The notes under the pieces are model-generated. The model was not told where the DNA came from, did not search any database, and saw nothing but the letters and a program-made list of their open reading frames with translations. This document shows positions 26,364 to 34,945 of a DNA stretch of 64,000 bases, in pieces. The DNA comes from Alicyclobacillus shizuokensis NBRC 103103 (GTDB lineage Bacteria; Bacillota; Bacilli; Alicyclobacillales; Alicyclobacillaceae), in NCBI RefSeq assembly GCF_001552255.1, contig NZ_BCQV01000024.1, forward strand, positions 1-64,000, in the 5' to 3' direction. Made by a program: the position numbers and the translations under genes. Each line of letters opens with the position of its first letter. The first letter of the stretch is position 1.

Positions 26364-27044
26364 TCAGCGCTCCACATACTCCACACCCAGTTGACGGAGC
26401 TTCGCTCGCAAGCCATAGATGTCTATCCCCAGTTCGCCGCGTGCCAATCTTGCCCGCGTGTCATTCTCTCGACGCGTTCGCTCCTGCGCTCGCGCGGCAA
26501 CAACAGCCGCCTGTTCCTTCGGTACGACCACCACGCCGTCAGCGTCGCCTAGAACGATGTCGCCAGGGCGAATCCACACACCGGCGCAGACGACCGGGAC
26601 ATTGACCCAACCGGGACTCTCCTTAACTGTGCCTTTTGCTGAGACGGCCTTGGCCCACACAGGGAACCGCATATCCGTCAGCACTTTCGTATCGCGCACC
26701 CCAGCCTCAATAATCAGTCCCTTGACCCCATGTGCCCGAGCCGACACGGCCAACAACTCACCAAACATGCCGTCAGTGGACGAAGACGTGGTTGTAACGA
26801 CCAAGACATCCCCCGGTCGGCAGGCCTCTATAGCGGCGTGAATCATCAGGTTGTCCCCCGGCTGGCAACAGACAGTGACCGCTGTCCCGCAGAGTTCAGC
26901 ATCTGGATAGATAGGCCGCATATAGGGGTGCATTAAACCGGTCTTGTTCATCGATTCGTGCACGGTGGCACTCCCGAATGGAGCTAATGCATCGACAACC
27001 GCAGGCGAAGGACGCTCAATATCCAAGACAACTGTCGGTTTCAC
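26364..27044 (-). CDS. ligK: LigK/RraA-type 4-carboxy-4-hydroxy-2-oxoadipate aldolase
   Basis: This 226-residue protein of the RraA-like class II pyruvate aldolase family has the metal/catalytic motif G-x-R-D in LIIEAGVRDTKVL and the pyruvate-binding GELLAV segment. TTTSSSTDGMFGELL and the C-terminal helix (TRARLARGELGIDIYGLRAKL) favour the LigK/ProA aldolase over the RraA RNase inhibitor. It would split 4-carboxy-4-hydroxy-2-oxoadipate, or a related acid, into pyruvate and oxaloacetate. The GTG start at 27044 overlaps the stop codon of the hydratase gene (GTGA). Pairing with a GalB homologue strongly supports this function. Confidence 0.85.
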   Translation of the reverse strand: MKPTVVLDIERPSPAVVDALAPFGSATVHESMNKTGLMHPYMRPIYPDAELCGTAVTVCCQPGDNLMIHAAIEACRPGDVLVVTTTSSSTDGMFGELLAVSARAHGVKGLIIEAGVRDTKVLTDMRFPVWAKAVSAKGTVKESPGWVNVPVVCAGVWIRPGDIVLGDADGVVVVPKEQAAVVAARAQERTRRENDTRARLARGELGIDIYGLRAKLRQLGVEYVER

Positions 27045-27748
27045 ACCAACTCGCCTCCCACAGACGGATACACACGCTGATAGGCCTCCGCATAACGAAT
27101 AGATTGCCCGGAATTGCGTCCGGCCTGCACACCACGGCGTTTCGCCACATCCGTGTAGTAGGCCCACAGGTGTTCCTGCGCCTCCATACATTCCATCGCC
27201 TGACGCTTGCGCTCGAATACGGACGAGATGTCCAAGAGCGCATCAATACGAAACTGGCACTGTTCGGGCTGATGAGGCTCATAGAGAAACACGGGCGGTG
27301 CACCAATCGGTGGATACGGTGACGGATAGCCGTGTGCCTGTGCGAGAATCCGGCATTCTAGAACAAGCTGCGTGGTCCGCGGGTGGTCGGCGTTGTAGGG
27401 ATCCGTCAAGCTGTGCGTGAGGATGAGATCCGGCTGATGTTCGCGAAACTCCTGAACCAACTTGTCGCGTAGTTCCGGTGTCACCTCCAGAGGATAGTCT
27501 CCCGCATCCAAAAAACGGATGTCGGCCCCAAGAATCTGAGCTGCATGTTCAGCCTCCGCATGGCGAATGGACTTGATGTCATCCAACGTCTTGCCACTCT
27601 TCCAGAGTCTCGCGGATTCCCCTCGTTCCCCATAGGATAGGCACAAGACTCGAACCTGCCATCCCTTGTCATGATAGAGCGCGATGGCTCCCCCAGCCCT
27701 CCATACGAAATCGGCTGCGTGCGCGCTGACGACCATCAAGGTTGCCAT
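27041..27748 (-). CDS. galB: GalB-type 4-oxalomesaconate hydratase (PIG-L/LmbE family)
   Basis: This 235-residue zinc-dependent PIG-L/LmbE-family protein lacks the usual HPDD motif. Instead it has SAHAADFVWRAGG, the version found in GalB, the 4-oxalomesaconate hydratase of gallate catabolism. A later zinc ligand lies in ADHPRTTQ. The reaction hydrates 4-oxalomesaconate to 4-carboxy-4-hydroxy-2-oxoadipate, which the next gene product cleaves. ATG 27748 follows GGGGAGGAG by eight bases. The stop codon overlaps the aldolase start. An N-deacetylase role is possible for the family but less likely here. Confidence 0.82.
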   Translation of the reverse strand: MATLMVVSAHAADFVWRAGGAIALYHDKGWQVRVLCLSYGERGESARLWKSGKTLDDIKSIRHAEAEHAAQILGADIRFLDAGDYPLEVTPELRDKLVQEFREHQPDLILTHSLTDPYNADHPRTTQLVLECRILAQAHGYPSPYPPIGAPPVFLYEPHQPEQCQFRIDALLDISSVFERKRQAMECMEAQEHLWAYYTDVAKRRGVQAGRNSGQSIRYAEAYQRVYPSVGGELV

Positions 27749-27833
27749 CTGATGTGCTCCTCCCCTACGTGAATCCCATTGAAAATCCATTTGGATAACA
27801 AACTGACCATCTCCATGGTGCGATGCGTCGCGC

Positions 27834-28760
27834 TCACCGATCTACCAGGCGGCGTGTGTTGTCGACCATCATCAGCTGAACGTCGCGCTCCTGAAACCCA
27901 GCGGCCAGCAACCGCTCTGCAAAGTTGATCAAGCCGTCCACAATCGGTGGGTTCACTTTCTGGCCCAAATCTGAAGACAACACACACCGGTCAGGTCCCA
28001 CGGCGCGTATGGAATCAAACAGTGTATCCCAATCGCATTTCCCGGTGTAAAACGTGGTGTAACAGTGTTCAATCAGGGCTCCCAGGTCAGCCAATTCCAC
28101 TTGTTCCTCAATCGTCAAAGCTTCGGCCGGGAATAAGGCGTGCGTCACGACAACGTGATCCACCCCAGCCCGTTTGGCCTCACGTACTACGGTGAATATT
28201 TCGTCTCTATCCAGGTGACCGGTGGCCAGAGCCATTCCGTAATCCGCCACTAAGCCAAGACAGGTACGGAGATCGGATCGCAATTCCCCGTTCTCGTCGA
28301 ATACGGTGAGAGGAGCAAGCGAAATCCCTTTCTCGCGGATTTCTTGTTGGATTCGCGCCCAAAAAGGCACGCGATGTTCTCCTCTCTGACGTTGCCGCTC
28401 CGTACTTTCGTTGGCAGCATCGACCGTCGGCAACCACACGATGCGGGCTCCCGCACGCCCAGCCAGGTCGACAGCTACAGGATTGAATCCACCCACCGAG
28501 TGATTGAGCGCAATGGCTCCGTATGCGTGGGCACCAGGCACTGCTCGATTAACGACTTGGGCTCGTTCCACGGTCGGGAAGTAGTGCGATTTCAGTACAA
28601 ATCCATGCCATCCAATACTGAGCATGTATCGCGCCAAACTCAGGTCATCTGTTTGCCTCTCCAGTAAGTCAGGCTCCACATGGATGTGTGTATCGCAAGC
28701 GCCTTGTAAGAGTTCACGTATGTACGCTCGTTGGTCGGTCTTGTCCGCTCCGATAGGCAT
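27834..28760 (-). CDS. DUF6282-family amidohydrolase-like protein
   Basis: This 308-residue metal-dependent hydrolase-like protein has an HxH metal motif early (DTHIHVEPDLL), a conserved lysine-histidine pair (VLKSHYFP), ATGHLDRDEI, VVTHALFP and a late SSDLGQKVNPP. These follow the order of the amidohydrolase superfamily barrel. ATG 28760 is chosen because CAGGGAGGG lies nine bases upstream. Upstream in-frame methionines have no box. It is the first gene of the GalB-LigK operon, behind a GntR-type palindrome. It might open a lactone, for example a pyrone dicarboxylate as LigI does, or act as a decarboxylase. This is inference. Confidence 0.7.
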   Translation of the reverse strand: MPIGADKTDQRAYIRELLQGACDTHIHVEPDLLERQTDDLSLARYMLSIGWHGFVLKSHYFPTVERAQVVNRAVPGAHAYGAIALNHSVGGFNPVAVDLAGRAGARIVWLPTVDAANESTERQRQRGEHRVPFWARIQQEIREKGISLAPLTVFDENGELRSDLRTCLGLVADYGMALATGHLDRDEIFTVVREAKRAGVDHVVVTHALFPAEALTIEEQVELADLGALIEHCYTTFYTGKCDWDTLFDSIRAVGPDRCVLSSDLGQKVNPPIVDGLINFAERLLAAGFQERDVQLMMVDNTRRLVDR

Positions 28761-28881
28761 ACGCTCTGTCCCTCCCTGCGCCTCATTTATGCCCATCTTG
28801 CCTGGACACCGGCTGCTGTCAGCAGAATTTCGCCAAGAGCCAGCCAGAGGTATCTGCGGCCACCCCAAAATCATAAACATT

Positions 28882-28893
28882 ATTGTTAACAAT
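28882..28893. promoter_or_regulatory. Probable GntR/FCD operator before the DUF6282-galB-ligK operon
   Basis: ATTGTTAACAAT is a perfect 12-base palindrome containing TTGT-TA-ACAA. It lies 122 bases upstream of the DUF6282 start and directly downstream of the gntR stop codon. TATGAT on the minus strand nearby may be the -10. Confidence 0.6.
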
Positions 28894-28927
28894 CACAGTG
28901 CTAGCATCCCCTTCTCCCACATTCCGT

Positions 28928-29587
28928 TTACACGCCTGGCTTTATCTGCCGCAAAGTCTCACACACATGGGCCAAGTGGATTTTCATCGCCGCTTCGGCC
29001 GCATCGGGATTGCGGGCGGCTACTGCATCCACGATCTCCCTGTGTTCACGTAAAGAGCTCTCCGGCCGGCCTTGCGCCATGATGGTGCGGTATTGGTAGC
29101 GCACACTCTGGGAATTTAACGTGTCCAACAAGCGCTCCGCCGTATGATGACCTGCCATCGCCACCAGCTTGCGGTGCAGCCTGGCGTTATTCTCGGAGTA
29201 ACTGATGAGGTCATTGCGCTCCTGACAGCGGCGCATGTCCTCCAAGATCTCCTGTAGAGCCGCGACATCTGCATCAGTAGCGTGCATAGCCGCGTATCGA
29301 GCAATCAACGCTTCCAGCGCCGCCCTGACTTCCAAAATCTCTACGGCTTCAGCATGGGTGACCATGCGTACTCGCGCACCTCGGTAACGCTCCCGTTCCA
29401 CCAATCCTTCCTGTTCCAGCCGTGCCAACACCGTTCGAACCGTGGCTCGACTGGCGTTCATAGACTTGACCAAATCCATTTCCACCAAGTGCTGATTTGG
29501 CATCAACGTGCCGTCAACGATCGCCTTGCGGAGACGCTGATAGCACTCTTCCTCGGTCAATAAACCCGTCTGCGGCATTGTCGACAT
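28928..29587 (-). CDS. GntR-family transcriptional regulator, FCD/FadR subfamily
   Basis: This is a 219-residue regulator. The N-terminal winged helix is EECYQRLRKAIVDGTLMPNQHLVEMDLVKSMNASRATVRTVLARLEQEGLV, cited as residues 13-63, with key SRATVRT recognition residues. The C-terminal FCD domain has the metal-ligand helices EVRAALEALIARY, NNARLHRKLVAMAGH and EHREIVDAV. Such proteins usually repress catabolic genes and release DNA on binding a carboxylic acid. ATG 29587 gives the family start. The gene follows the dioxygenase by 37 bases and is co-transcribed with it, so it should be autoregulated through the operator at 30618-30635. Confidence 0.88.
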   Translation of the reverse strand: MSTMPQTGLLTEEECYQRLRKAIVDGTLMPNQHLVEMDLVKSMNASRATVRTVLARLEQEGLVERERYRGARVRMVTHAEAVEILEVRAALEALIARYAAMHATDADVAALQEILEDMRRCQERNDLISYSENNARLHRKLVAMAGHHTAERLLDTLNSQSVRYQYRTIMAQGRPESSLREHREIVDAVAARNPDAAEAAMKIHLAHVCETLRQIKPGV

Positions 29588-29624
29588 AGCGAAGCTTCCC
29601 ATCCTCTGTTCATGAATGTCTTCA

Positions 29625-30584
29625 TTATACCCCCTCCACCACGGGTGTACCGTAGCGATGGAAGCTCGCGACCGTCGGATTGCCCCAGGCTTGCCCGCGT
29701 TTCCGTTCGGTCTCTGTCCACGTGATCGGCTGCCAATCCGGCGCCAGGACAAGGTATCCGCCGGAGCAAACCTCAATTCGATTTCCTCCTGGTTCATACA
29801 CGTAGACAAAATAGGTTTGGTTGATGGCGTGTTTGCTCGGCGCAAATTCAATGTAGACACCGTGATCGACAAACAGGTCGGCCGCGCGCCAAATGGACTC
29901 ATTGCTGTCCACGCGAAACGCGATGTGATGCAGCCGGCTTTTGGCACCGGTTTCATCATAGGTATACACCAGATCATATGATTTGTTGGCGACACGATAC
30001 CATAGGCCCGCGTGGCGACCATTGTCCAGCACAATCTGTTCGGTCAGCCGCAGGCCCAGCACGTCCTCGACCATCTGACCGTCCGCTTCCGGGTTGGAAG
30101 AAAGGTAGTTAATATGGTCCAGGGTCTTAACTGATGCGCCACGACCTGTAAACTTCTGAGGTTGATTTTTTAGTGTCGGGCGAAGCTCCGCTGGCGGCTG
30201 GTAGTAAGTCGTTTCATAGTATAACTCCATGAGATGGCCGTCGGGCCCAGAAAATTGATAGGCGGGACCGTGTCCACGGTCTCCTTCGACCCATTTCCCG
30301 TTAACACCCCGATCTTTGAGGGCTTCAATCCGCCGGTCCAGTGCCTCTGGACTCATCGTTCTCAGCGCCGTGTGGCCCACACCAGGTTGAGGTGACTGCG
30401 TCACCTTCAGCGAGTAGCGCTCATAGTCACCCCAACACCGTAGGTAGACCGACGCGCTATCTTCGTCGACCACTTCCATACCCAACACGTCGCGAAAGAA
30501 CCAGACACTTTTCTCCAAGACCGGCGTAAGGAGCTCCACATGACCGAGATGAGCGATTTCAAACATCGGTGCAGCCACAAGCAT
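29625..30584 (-). CDS. Type I extradiol ring-cleavage dioxygenase
   Basis: This is a 319-residue, two-domain VOC extradiol dioxygenase of the catechol 2,3-dioxygenase family. The iron ligands sit in the C-terminal half: histidine in TLDHINYL, histidine in LHHIAFRVD and glutamate in NRIEVCSGGY. Other typical stretches are YLRCWGDYERYSLKV and FSGPDGHLMELYYE. It opens a catecholic ring next to the hydroxyls using Fe(II) and O2. ATG 30584 has AAGGAG six bases upstream. The next genes (GntR, GalB, LigK) suggest a carboxylated or trihydroxylated substrate such as protocatechuate or gallate, though those are usually cut by unrelated LigAB-type enzymes. Confidence 0.88.
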   Translation of the reverse strand: MLVAAPMFEIAHLGHVELLTPVLEKSVWFFRDVLGMEVVDEDSASVYLRCWGDYERYSLKVTQSPQPGVGHTALRTMSPEALDRRIEALKDRGVNGKWVEGDRGHGPAYQFSGPDGHLMELYYETTYYQPPAELRPTLKNQPQKFTGRGASVKTLDHINYLSSNPEADGQMVEDVLGLRLTEQIVLDNGRHAGLWYRVANKSYDLVYTYDETGAKSRLHHIAFRVDSNESIWRAADLFVDHGVYIEFAPSKHAINQTYFVYVYEPGGNRIEVCSGGYLVLAPDWQPITWTETERKRGQAWGNPTVASFHRYGTPVVEGV

Positions 30585-30617
30585 CCTCCTCTCCTTCACA
30601 GAATCGGTGCACTCAAC

Positions 30618-30635
30618 AAAATTGTCAACAATTTT
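30618..30635. promoter_or_regulatory. GntR/FCD operator at the dioxygenase promoter
   Basis: AAAATTGT-CA-ACAATTTT is a perfect 8+8 inverted repeat with TTGT-NN-ACAA at its core. It begins one base downstream of the -10 box of the dioxygenase promoter and so covers the probable start point, the expected position for a repressor. Confidence 0.7.
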
Positions 30636-30636
30636 G

Positions 30637-30664
30637 ATTATAATCTCCGCAGGGCATCTGTCAA
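30637..30664 (-). promoter_or_regulatory. Sigma-A promoter of the dioxygenase-gntR unit
   Basis: On the minus strand TTGACA (30659-30664) and TATAAT (30637-30642) are both perfect consensus boxes, separated by 16 bases. The start codon lies about 50 bases downstream. The operator described above overlaps the initiation region, so repression by the co-transcribed GntR protein is likely. Confidence 0.8.
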
Positions 30665-30848
30665 TAGGGAACAGACAGTCGATTACAAATCCAATCACGC
30701 CTGGAATAGGCGGTGGCGGCGGGACAGCTGGCGACATTTGCGCTATGAGAAGACATCCGGCATGTCGCAGAGATGCCCTTGACCAGTGCCGGCAGGGCGG
30801 ACAAGCGGCGCTTTACAATGCCCTCAGCCGACCGAGAGCCAGGGTCTT

Positions 30849-30881
30849 CCGAGGCCGCGCGTACGCCTGCGCAAGCCTCGG
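30849..30881 (-). terminator. Possible terminator after the pyrimidine permease
   Basis: CCGAGGC and GCCTCGG form a 7-bp stem about 50 bases after the permease stop codon, with further GC pairing possible in the loop. No T-run follows. It would separate the pyrimidine operon from the dioxygenase promoter. Confidence 0.3.
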
Positions 30882-30928
30882 TGTCAGTTCCTGAAGGAGA
30901 TTGACCCTTTCGTCCCATCACCCCCACA

Positions 30929-32443
30929 TCACACGTCGGCCACCACACCGCCTACCGGCGTCGGGTCGGTTTCCACCTTCGTCATCCGCTGGTAATCGGC
31001 AACGTCCAGTACCGACGGATGGCCGCGCATCAACAGGACGTAAGCGATGAGTCCGCCGAGCAGGCTGAATAACCAGCCACCGCTCCAGAGAAAGTGGAGC
31101 GAAGGAAACACCAGGCCCAACAGGGCAATCACCCAGCCAATGACGAGCGCCCCCAGCGCACGCAGGTTGAAGCCACGGTCGTAGTCGTAGCGCCCCTCGG
31201 TCGAGTAGAGGGCGAGCAGGTCGAGCCGGCAGGAACGAACCAGCCAGTAGTCGGCGATGGCGATGCCGTCAAACGGCCCGAGGAGAGTGCCGTAGGTGCC
31301 GAGCCAGTTGTAAATGTAGTTGCTGAACTCAGACATCACATACCATGGCTGCATACACAGAGCCAACAGACCGGTGATGGCGGCCCCGACGCCAAACGTG
31401 ATGCGCCGCGGCCACAAATTTTCAAAAGCGCGAGCGGGAGCCATCACGTTGGCGCCCACATTGATGGTCACCGAAGACAAGATCACAACTATCCCCGACA
31501 CGATGACCATGATGGTGGGAAACTTAACGATGAGTTGGACCGGATCCCAAAGCGCTTGGTGATAGAGCATCACCGTCGCCGAAGTGACGGCAATCCCGAT
31601 GAAGGAAAACCAGGCCATGGTCAACGGCATGGACAGGGTCTGACCGAGCACCTGTCCCTTTTGCGTCTGCGCGTAGCGAGTGTAGTCGGGAATGTTGAGA
31701 GCCATCGTCGCCCAGAAGGCGATCACGCCAATCACCGAGGGATAGAACGCGGCCCAAAACTTGGCGCCGTGGATAGTCGCCGGAGCGGACAGCATCGCGC
31801 CAAAACCGCCCGTCCGAAAAGCGGCCCACAACAGCAACACGACCGCCCCGACGGCCAGTGTGGGCGCCGCCACCACGGCCAGCTTGCCGATGGCCTGTGG
31901 ACCGCGCATGGCTATGAGGATGTTGATGGCCCAAAAAACGAGAAACGCGATGCCAAGGTGCCACGCGAATCCGCTCCAACCCGGGATGACCCGGCCCAGA
32001 ATGGCGTCGAGCGCCTGGCCGCCAAACCAGGAGTTAATGCCAAACCACCCGGCTGCGATGACGGCGCGCGCCAGGGCGGGAATGTGCGCCCCCCTCTTGC
32101 CGAACCACAGCCGTGCAAAGACGGGGTACGGAATCCCGAACTTGGTGCCTGCGTGCGACATCAAAAGGATGGGAATTAACACAATACAGCTTCCCACCAG
32201 CACCGTGAGGACCGCCTCCCACCAGTTCATGCCCAGCGCGATGAACCCGCTGGCCATCGAGTAGGTGGGCAGACAGATGCACATGCCAATCCACAACGAC
32301 GCAAACTTCATCCCGGGCCATGCGTGCTCCTTGCGCGTACACGGGCGCAGGTCCTCGTTCCACAGTGTATGGTTGCCTGCCACCGAGCGGGCCGCGGCCT
32401 CGGTCAACATGACGGTATCGCCTCGCTGCACCTGAGTCTGCAC
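30929..32443 (-). CDS. NCS1 permease for pyrimidine/hydantoin-type substrates
   Basis: This 504-residue symporter with about 12 helices belongs to the NCS1 branch that includes Mhp1 hydantoin and PucI allantoin permeases. Signatures are LWNEDLRPCTRKEHAWPGMKFASLW (residues 27-51), WFGINSWFGGQA, MALNIPDYTRYA and NVGANVMAPARAFENLWP. It should import uracil, thymine, dihydropyrimidines or hydantoins with Na+ or H+. The GTG start follows AAAGGAGG by eight bases. It is the last gene of the reductive pyrimidine operon, preceded by an intercistronic hairpin. It lacks the cysteine-rich tail of the other NCS1 permease of the window. Confidence 0.9.
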   Translation of the reverse strand: MQTQVQRGDTVMLTEAAARSVAGNHTLWNEDLRPCTRKEHAWPGMKFASLWIGMCICLPTYSMASGFIALGMNWWEAVLTVLVGSCIVLIPILLMSHAGTKFGIPYPVFARLWFGKRGAHIPALARAVIAAGWFGINSWFGGQALDAILGRVIPGWSGFAWHLGIAFLVFWAINILIAMRGPQAIGKLAVVAAPTLAVGAVVLLLWAAFRTGGFGAMLSAPATIHGAKFWAAFYPSVIGVIAFWATMALNIPDYTRYAQTQKGQVLGQTLSMPLTMAWFSFIGIAVTSATVMLYHQALWDPVQLIVKFPTIMVIVSGIVVILSSVTINVGANVMAPARAFENLWPRRITFGVGAAITGLLALCMQPWYVMSEFSNYIYNWLGTYGTLLGPFDGIAIADYWLVRSCRLDLLALYSTEGRYDYDRGFNLRALGALVIGWVIALLGLVFPSLHFLWSGGWLFSLLGGLIAYVLLMRGHPSVLDVADYQRMTKVETDPTPVGGVVADV

Positions 32444-32469
32444 AATATCGCCTCCTTTCTTGACGGCGG

Positions 32470-32493
32470 AGGCAAGGAGACACCGCCTTGCCT
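32470..32493 (-). promoter_or_regulatory. Intercistronic stem-loop between ureidopropionase and permease genes
   Basis: AGGCAAGG and CCTTGCCT form a perfect 8-bp stem with an 8-base loop in the 69-base gap before the permease. It may act as a partial terminator or RNA-stability element that lowers permease expression relative to the enzymes. Confidence 0.4.
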
Positions 32494-32512
32494 TGTCGCC
32501 GCTGGGGCCCCT

Positions 32513-33406
32513 CTACGGCAACAGGCCCACCATGTCCGTATACGTTTCGGGCCGCCGATCCCGATAGAATTGCCACGTGTTGCGCACCTCGGCAATCTGG
32601 CGTCGGTCCATCACACCCAGGACCACCTCGTCCTGATCACGAGATCCGAGCGCCACAAACTCGCCGCGCGGATTCACCAGGTACGACTGGCCATAGAACT
32701 CGCCCATGTTCCAGGGCGCCTCCCAGCCGACCCGGTTGATGGCGCCAACGTAATAGCCGTTGGCAACCGCGTGAGCCGGCTGTTCCAGCTTCCACAGGTA
32801 TTCCGACAGCCCGGCCACCGTCGCCGACGGGTTGAGCACCAACTCCGCCCCGTGCAAGCCCAACAGCCGCGCCCCTTCCGGGAAGTGGCGGTCATAGCAG
32901 ATGTACACCCCGATTTTGGCGTACTGCGTGTCAAACACCGGGTATCCACCATTACCCGGCTTGAAGTAATACTTCTCCCAGAATCCGCAGCCAGCCGGAC
33001 CGGCTTGTACCTGCGGGATATGGTGCTTGCGGTATTTGCCCAGGTACCGCCCGTCTCCGTCGATCACGGCCGCTGTGTTGTAGTAGACGCCCGGCATCTC
33101 CTCTTCATAAACGGGCACCACCAACACCACTTGAAGCTCCTTGGCCAGCTCCTGCATGCGCCGGATGGTCGGGCCGTCGGGCACAGGCTCGGCCGCCTCG
33201 TACCACTTCGGGTCCTGCTCGGTACAGAAATAGGGCCCGTAAAACAACTCCTGCAAACAGACAATCTTCGCTCCCACAGCCGCCGCCTCGCGGATGAGAC
33301 AGACGTGCTTCTCAATGGCCGCCTGCTTGTGCACAGCCACCGGCTCTCGTCCATCCACGTCGTGATGCGCCTGGATTAAGCCAATCGTCACTTCGCTGCC
33401 CGCCAT
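32513..33406 (-). CDS. Beta-ureidopropionase / N-carbamoyl-beta-alanine amidase
   Basis: This 297-residue nitrilase-superfamily amidase has the catalytic residues glutamate in CLQELFYGPYFC, lysine in YRKHHIPQ and cysteine in YICYDRHFPEGAR. The pattern fits the plant/bacterial N-carbamoyl-beta-alanine amidohydrolases and N-carbamoylputrescine amidases. Next to dihydropyrimidinase it should hydrolyse N-carbamoyl-beta-alanine to beta-alanine, CO2 and ammonia, the third step of reductive pyrimidine breakdown. ATG 33406 follows AAAGGAGG by seven bases and lies 23 bases after the dihydropyrimidinase stop. Confidence 0.9.
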   Translation of the reverse strand: MAGSEVTIGLIQAHHDVDGREPVAVHKQAAIEKHVCLIREAAAVGAKIVCLQELFYGPYFCTEQDPKWYEAAEPVPDGPTIRRMQELAKELQVVLVVPVYEEEMPGVYYNTAAVIDGDGRYLGKYRKHHIPQVQAGPAGCGFWEKYYFKPGNGGYPVFDTQYAKIGVYICYDRHFPEGARLLGLHGAELVLNPSATVAGLSEYLWKLEQPAHAVANGYYVGAINRVGWEAPWNMGEFYGQSYLVNPRGEFVALGSRDQDEVVLGVMDRRQIAEVRNTWQFYRDRRPETYTDMVGLLP

Positions 33407-33429
33407 GGACGAGCCTCCTTTCGCGGTCT

Positions 33430-34821
33430 TCAAAGTACAGTCGCACTCACCCGACCGCAGCGTTGAAACCGTCCCATCCCCGGGTGGCCATAGAACTGCC
33501 CGCCATCCACAATCACCTGGCCGCGAAGCAGCACCGTGCGCGCCTGGCCGCGTACGCGCATGCCCTCAAAGATGCTGTTGTCCACGTTCATGTGATGAGT
33601 GGCTGCGGAGATGGTGCGTTCGACGTCCGGATCCCAGATCACCAGGTCGGCGTCGCTGCCCACGGCCACCGTGCCCTTGCGCGGGAACAGGCCGAACAAC
33701 TTGGCATTGTTGGTCGATGTCAGGGCGACGAAGCGATTGAGAGAAATACGCCCCTCGTTGACCCCATAGTGATACAAAATCGCCATCCGGTCCTCTATTG
33801 TCGGCGCACCGTTCGGGATCTTGGAGAAATCGTTACGTCCGAGCTCCTTCTGGCCTTGGAAATTAAACGAACACTGGTCCGATCCGAACGCCACCAGTTC
33901 CCCGTTGCGCAGGCTGCTCCACAACACCTTCTGGTGAAATGGCTCGCGCAGGGGCGGGGACATCACGTACTTGGCCCCCTCGAAGCCGGGACGCTCGTAG
34001 TCACTGAAGTCGCAGACCAGATACTGCGGGCAAGTCTCGCCAAAAATCGGAAGGCCGCGTTTGCGCGCGTCGCTAATGGCCTCTGCTGCCTGAGCGCATG
34101 TGACGTGCACGACATACAATGGCGCCCCCGCAATCTCCGCCAGTCGAATGGCCCGCTCAGTCGCCTCTCCCTCCGCCTCGGGCGGCCGGGTCAGGGCGTG
34201 ATATTTGGGTTCCACATGGCCCTGGGCCAACGCCTCGCGCACCAGGACATCAATCACATCCCCGTTTTCCGCATGCACCTGCACCAGGGCGCCGCTTTGC
34301 GCCGCCATGCGCAGGGTTTGGAACAGGGTCTCGTCGTCGACCTGGAGGTTGTTTTTGTAGGCGAGAAACACTTTGAAGGAGGACACGCCCTCTTCCTCGA
34401 CGATGCGCGGGATTTCGTTGCGCACCTGCTCATTCATGTCGCCAACCATCACGTGGAACGCGTAGTCGATGGTCGCCTTGCCCTCGGCTTTGCCGTGCCA
34501 GGTGCGAATCGCGTTTTGCAGCGTGTCTCCCTTACTGTGCAGGGCAAAGTCAATCACGGTGGTGGTGCCACCGAAGGCGGCGGCCACCGTACCGGTGCGA
34601 AAGTCGTCAGCCGTAACCGTGCCGCCAAAGGGCATGTCGAGGTGGGTGTGCGGATCGACCCCGCCTGGGAACACGTAACAGCCGGCCGCCTCCACCACTT
34701 GGTGACCCGACGTGTCGATACGGCGGGCAATGGCAGTCACCACCTCGCCTTCAATCAGGATGTCCGCCTCCTGGGTATCGGTCGCGGTCACCACCGTCCC
34801 TCCACGAATCACCGTTCCCAT
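33430..34821 (-). CDS. hydA: Dihydropyrimidinase (D-hydantoinase)
   Basis: This 463-residue cyclic amidohydrolase opens dihydrouracil or dihydrothymine to the N-carbamoyl amino acid. It has the metal motif DPHTHLDMPF, the bridging lysine in SSFKVFLAYKN, further metal histidines in VQVHAENGD and YVVHVTCAQAAE, and the late aspartate in AFGSDQCSF. It matches dihydropyrimidinases in length and motif order. The ATG is preceded by GGGAGGG. It lies 124 bases after preA and 23 before the ureidopropionase gene, completing the second step of the pathway. Confidence 0.95.
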   Translation of the reverse strand: MGTVIRGGTVVTATDTQEADILIEGEVVTAIARRIDTSGHQVVEAAGCYVFPGGVDPHTHLDMPFGGTVTADDFRTGTVAAAFGGTTTVIDFALHSKGDTLQNAIRTWHGKAEGKATIDYAFHVMVGDMNEQVRNEIPRIVEEEGVSSFKVFLAYKNNLQVDDETLFQTLRMAAQSGALVQVHAENGDVIDVLVREALAQGHVEPKYHALTRPPEAEGEATERAIRLAEIAGAPLYVVHVTCAQAAEAISDARKRGLPIFGETCPQYLVCDFSDYERPGFEGAKYVMSPPLREPFHQKVLWSSLRNGELVAFGSDQCSFNFQGQKELGRNDFSKIPNGAPTIEDRMAILYHYGVNEGRISLNRFVALTSTNNAKLFGLFPRKGTVAVGSDADLVIWDPDVERTISAATHHMNVDNSIFEGMRVRGQARTVLLRGQVIVDGGQFYGHPGMGRFQRCGRVSATVL

Positions 34822-34945
34822 AGGTCCAGCCCTCCCTGATCACACAAATCCAACAGCATCATCGGCTTGCCGTTTGAAGATGGACGTCTCCTGCCATAGC
34901 CTTAACGCCGTATGTCGCCTTTCACAACGCTCACCCAAGCATTTG

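Noticed and set aside
33463-34839. 458-codon plus-strand open frame opposite dihydropyrimidinase
   Set aside because: It lies entirely over a certain gene on the other strand, with shadow-type composition.
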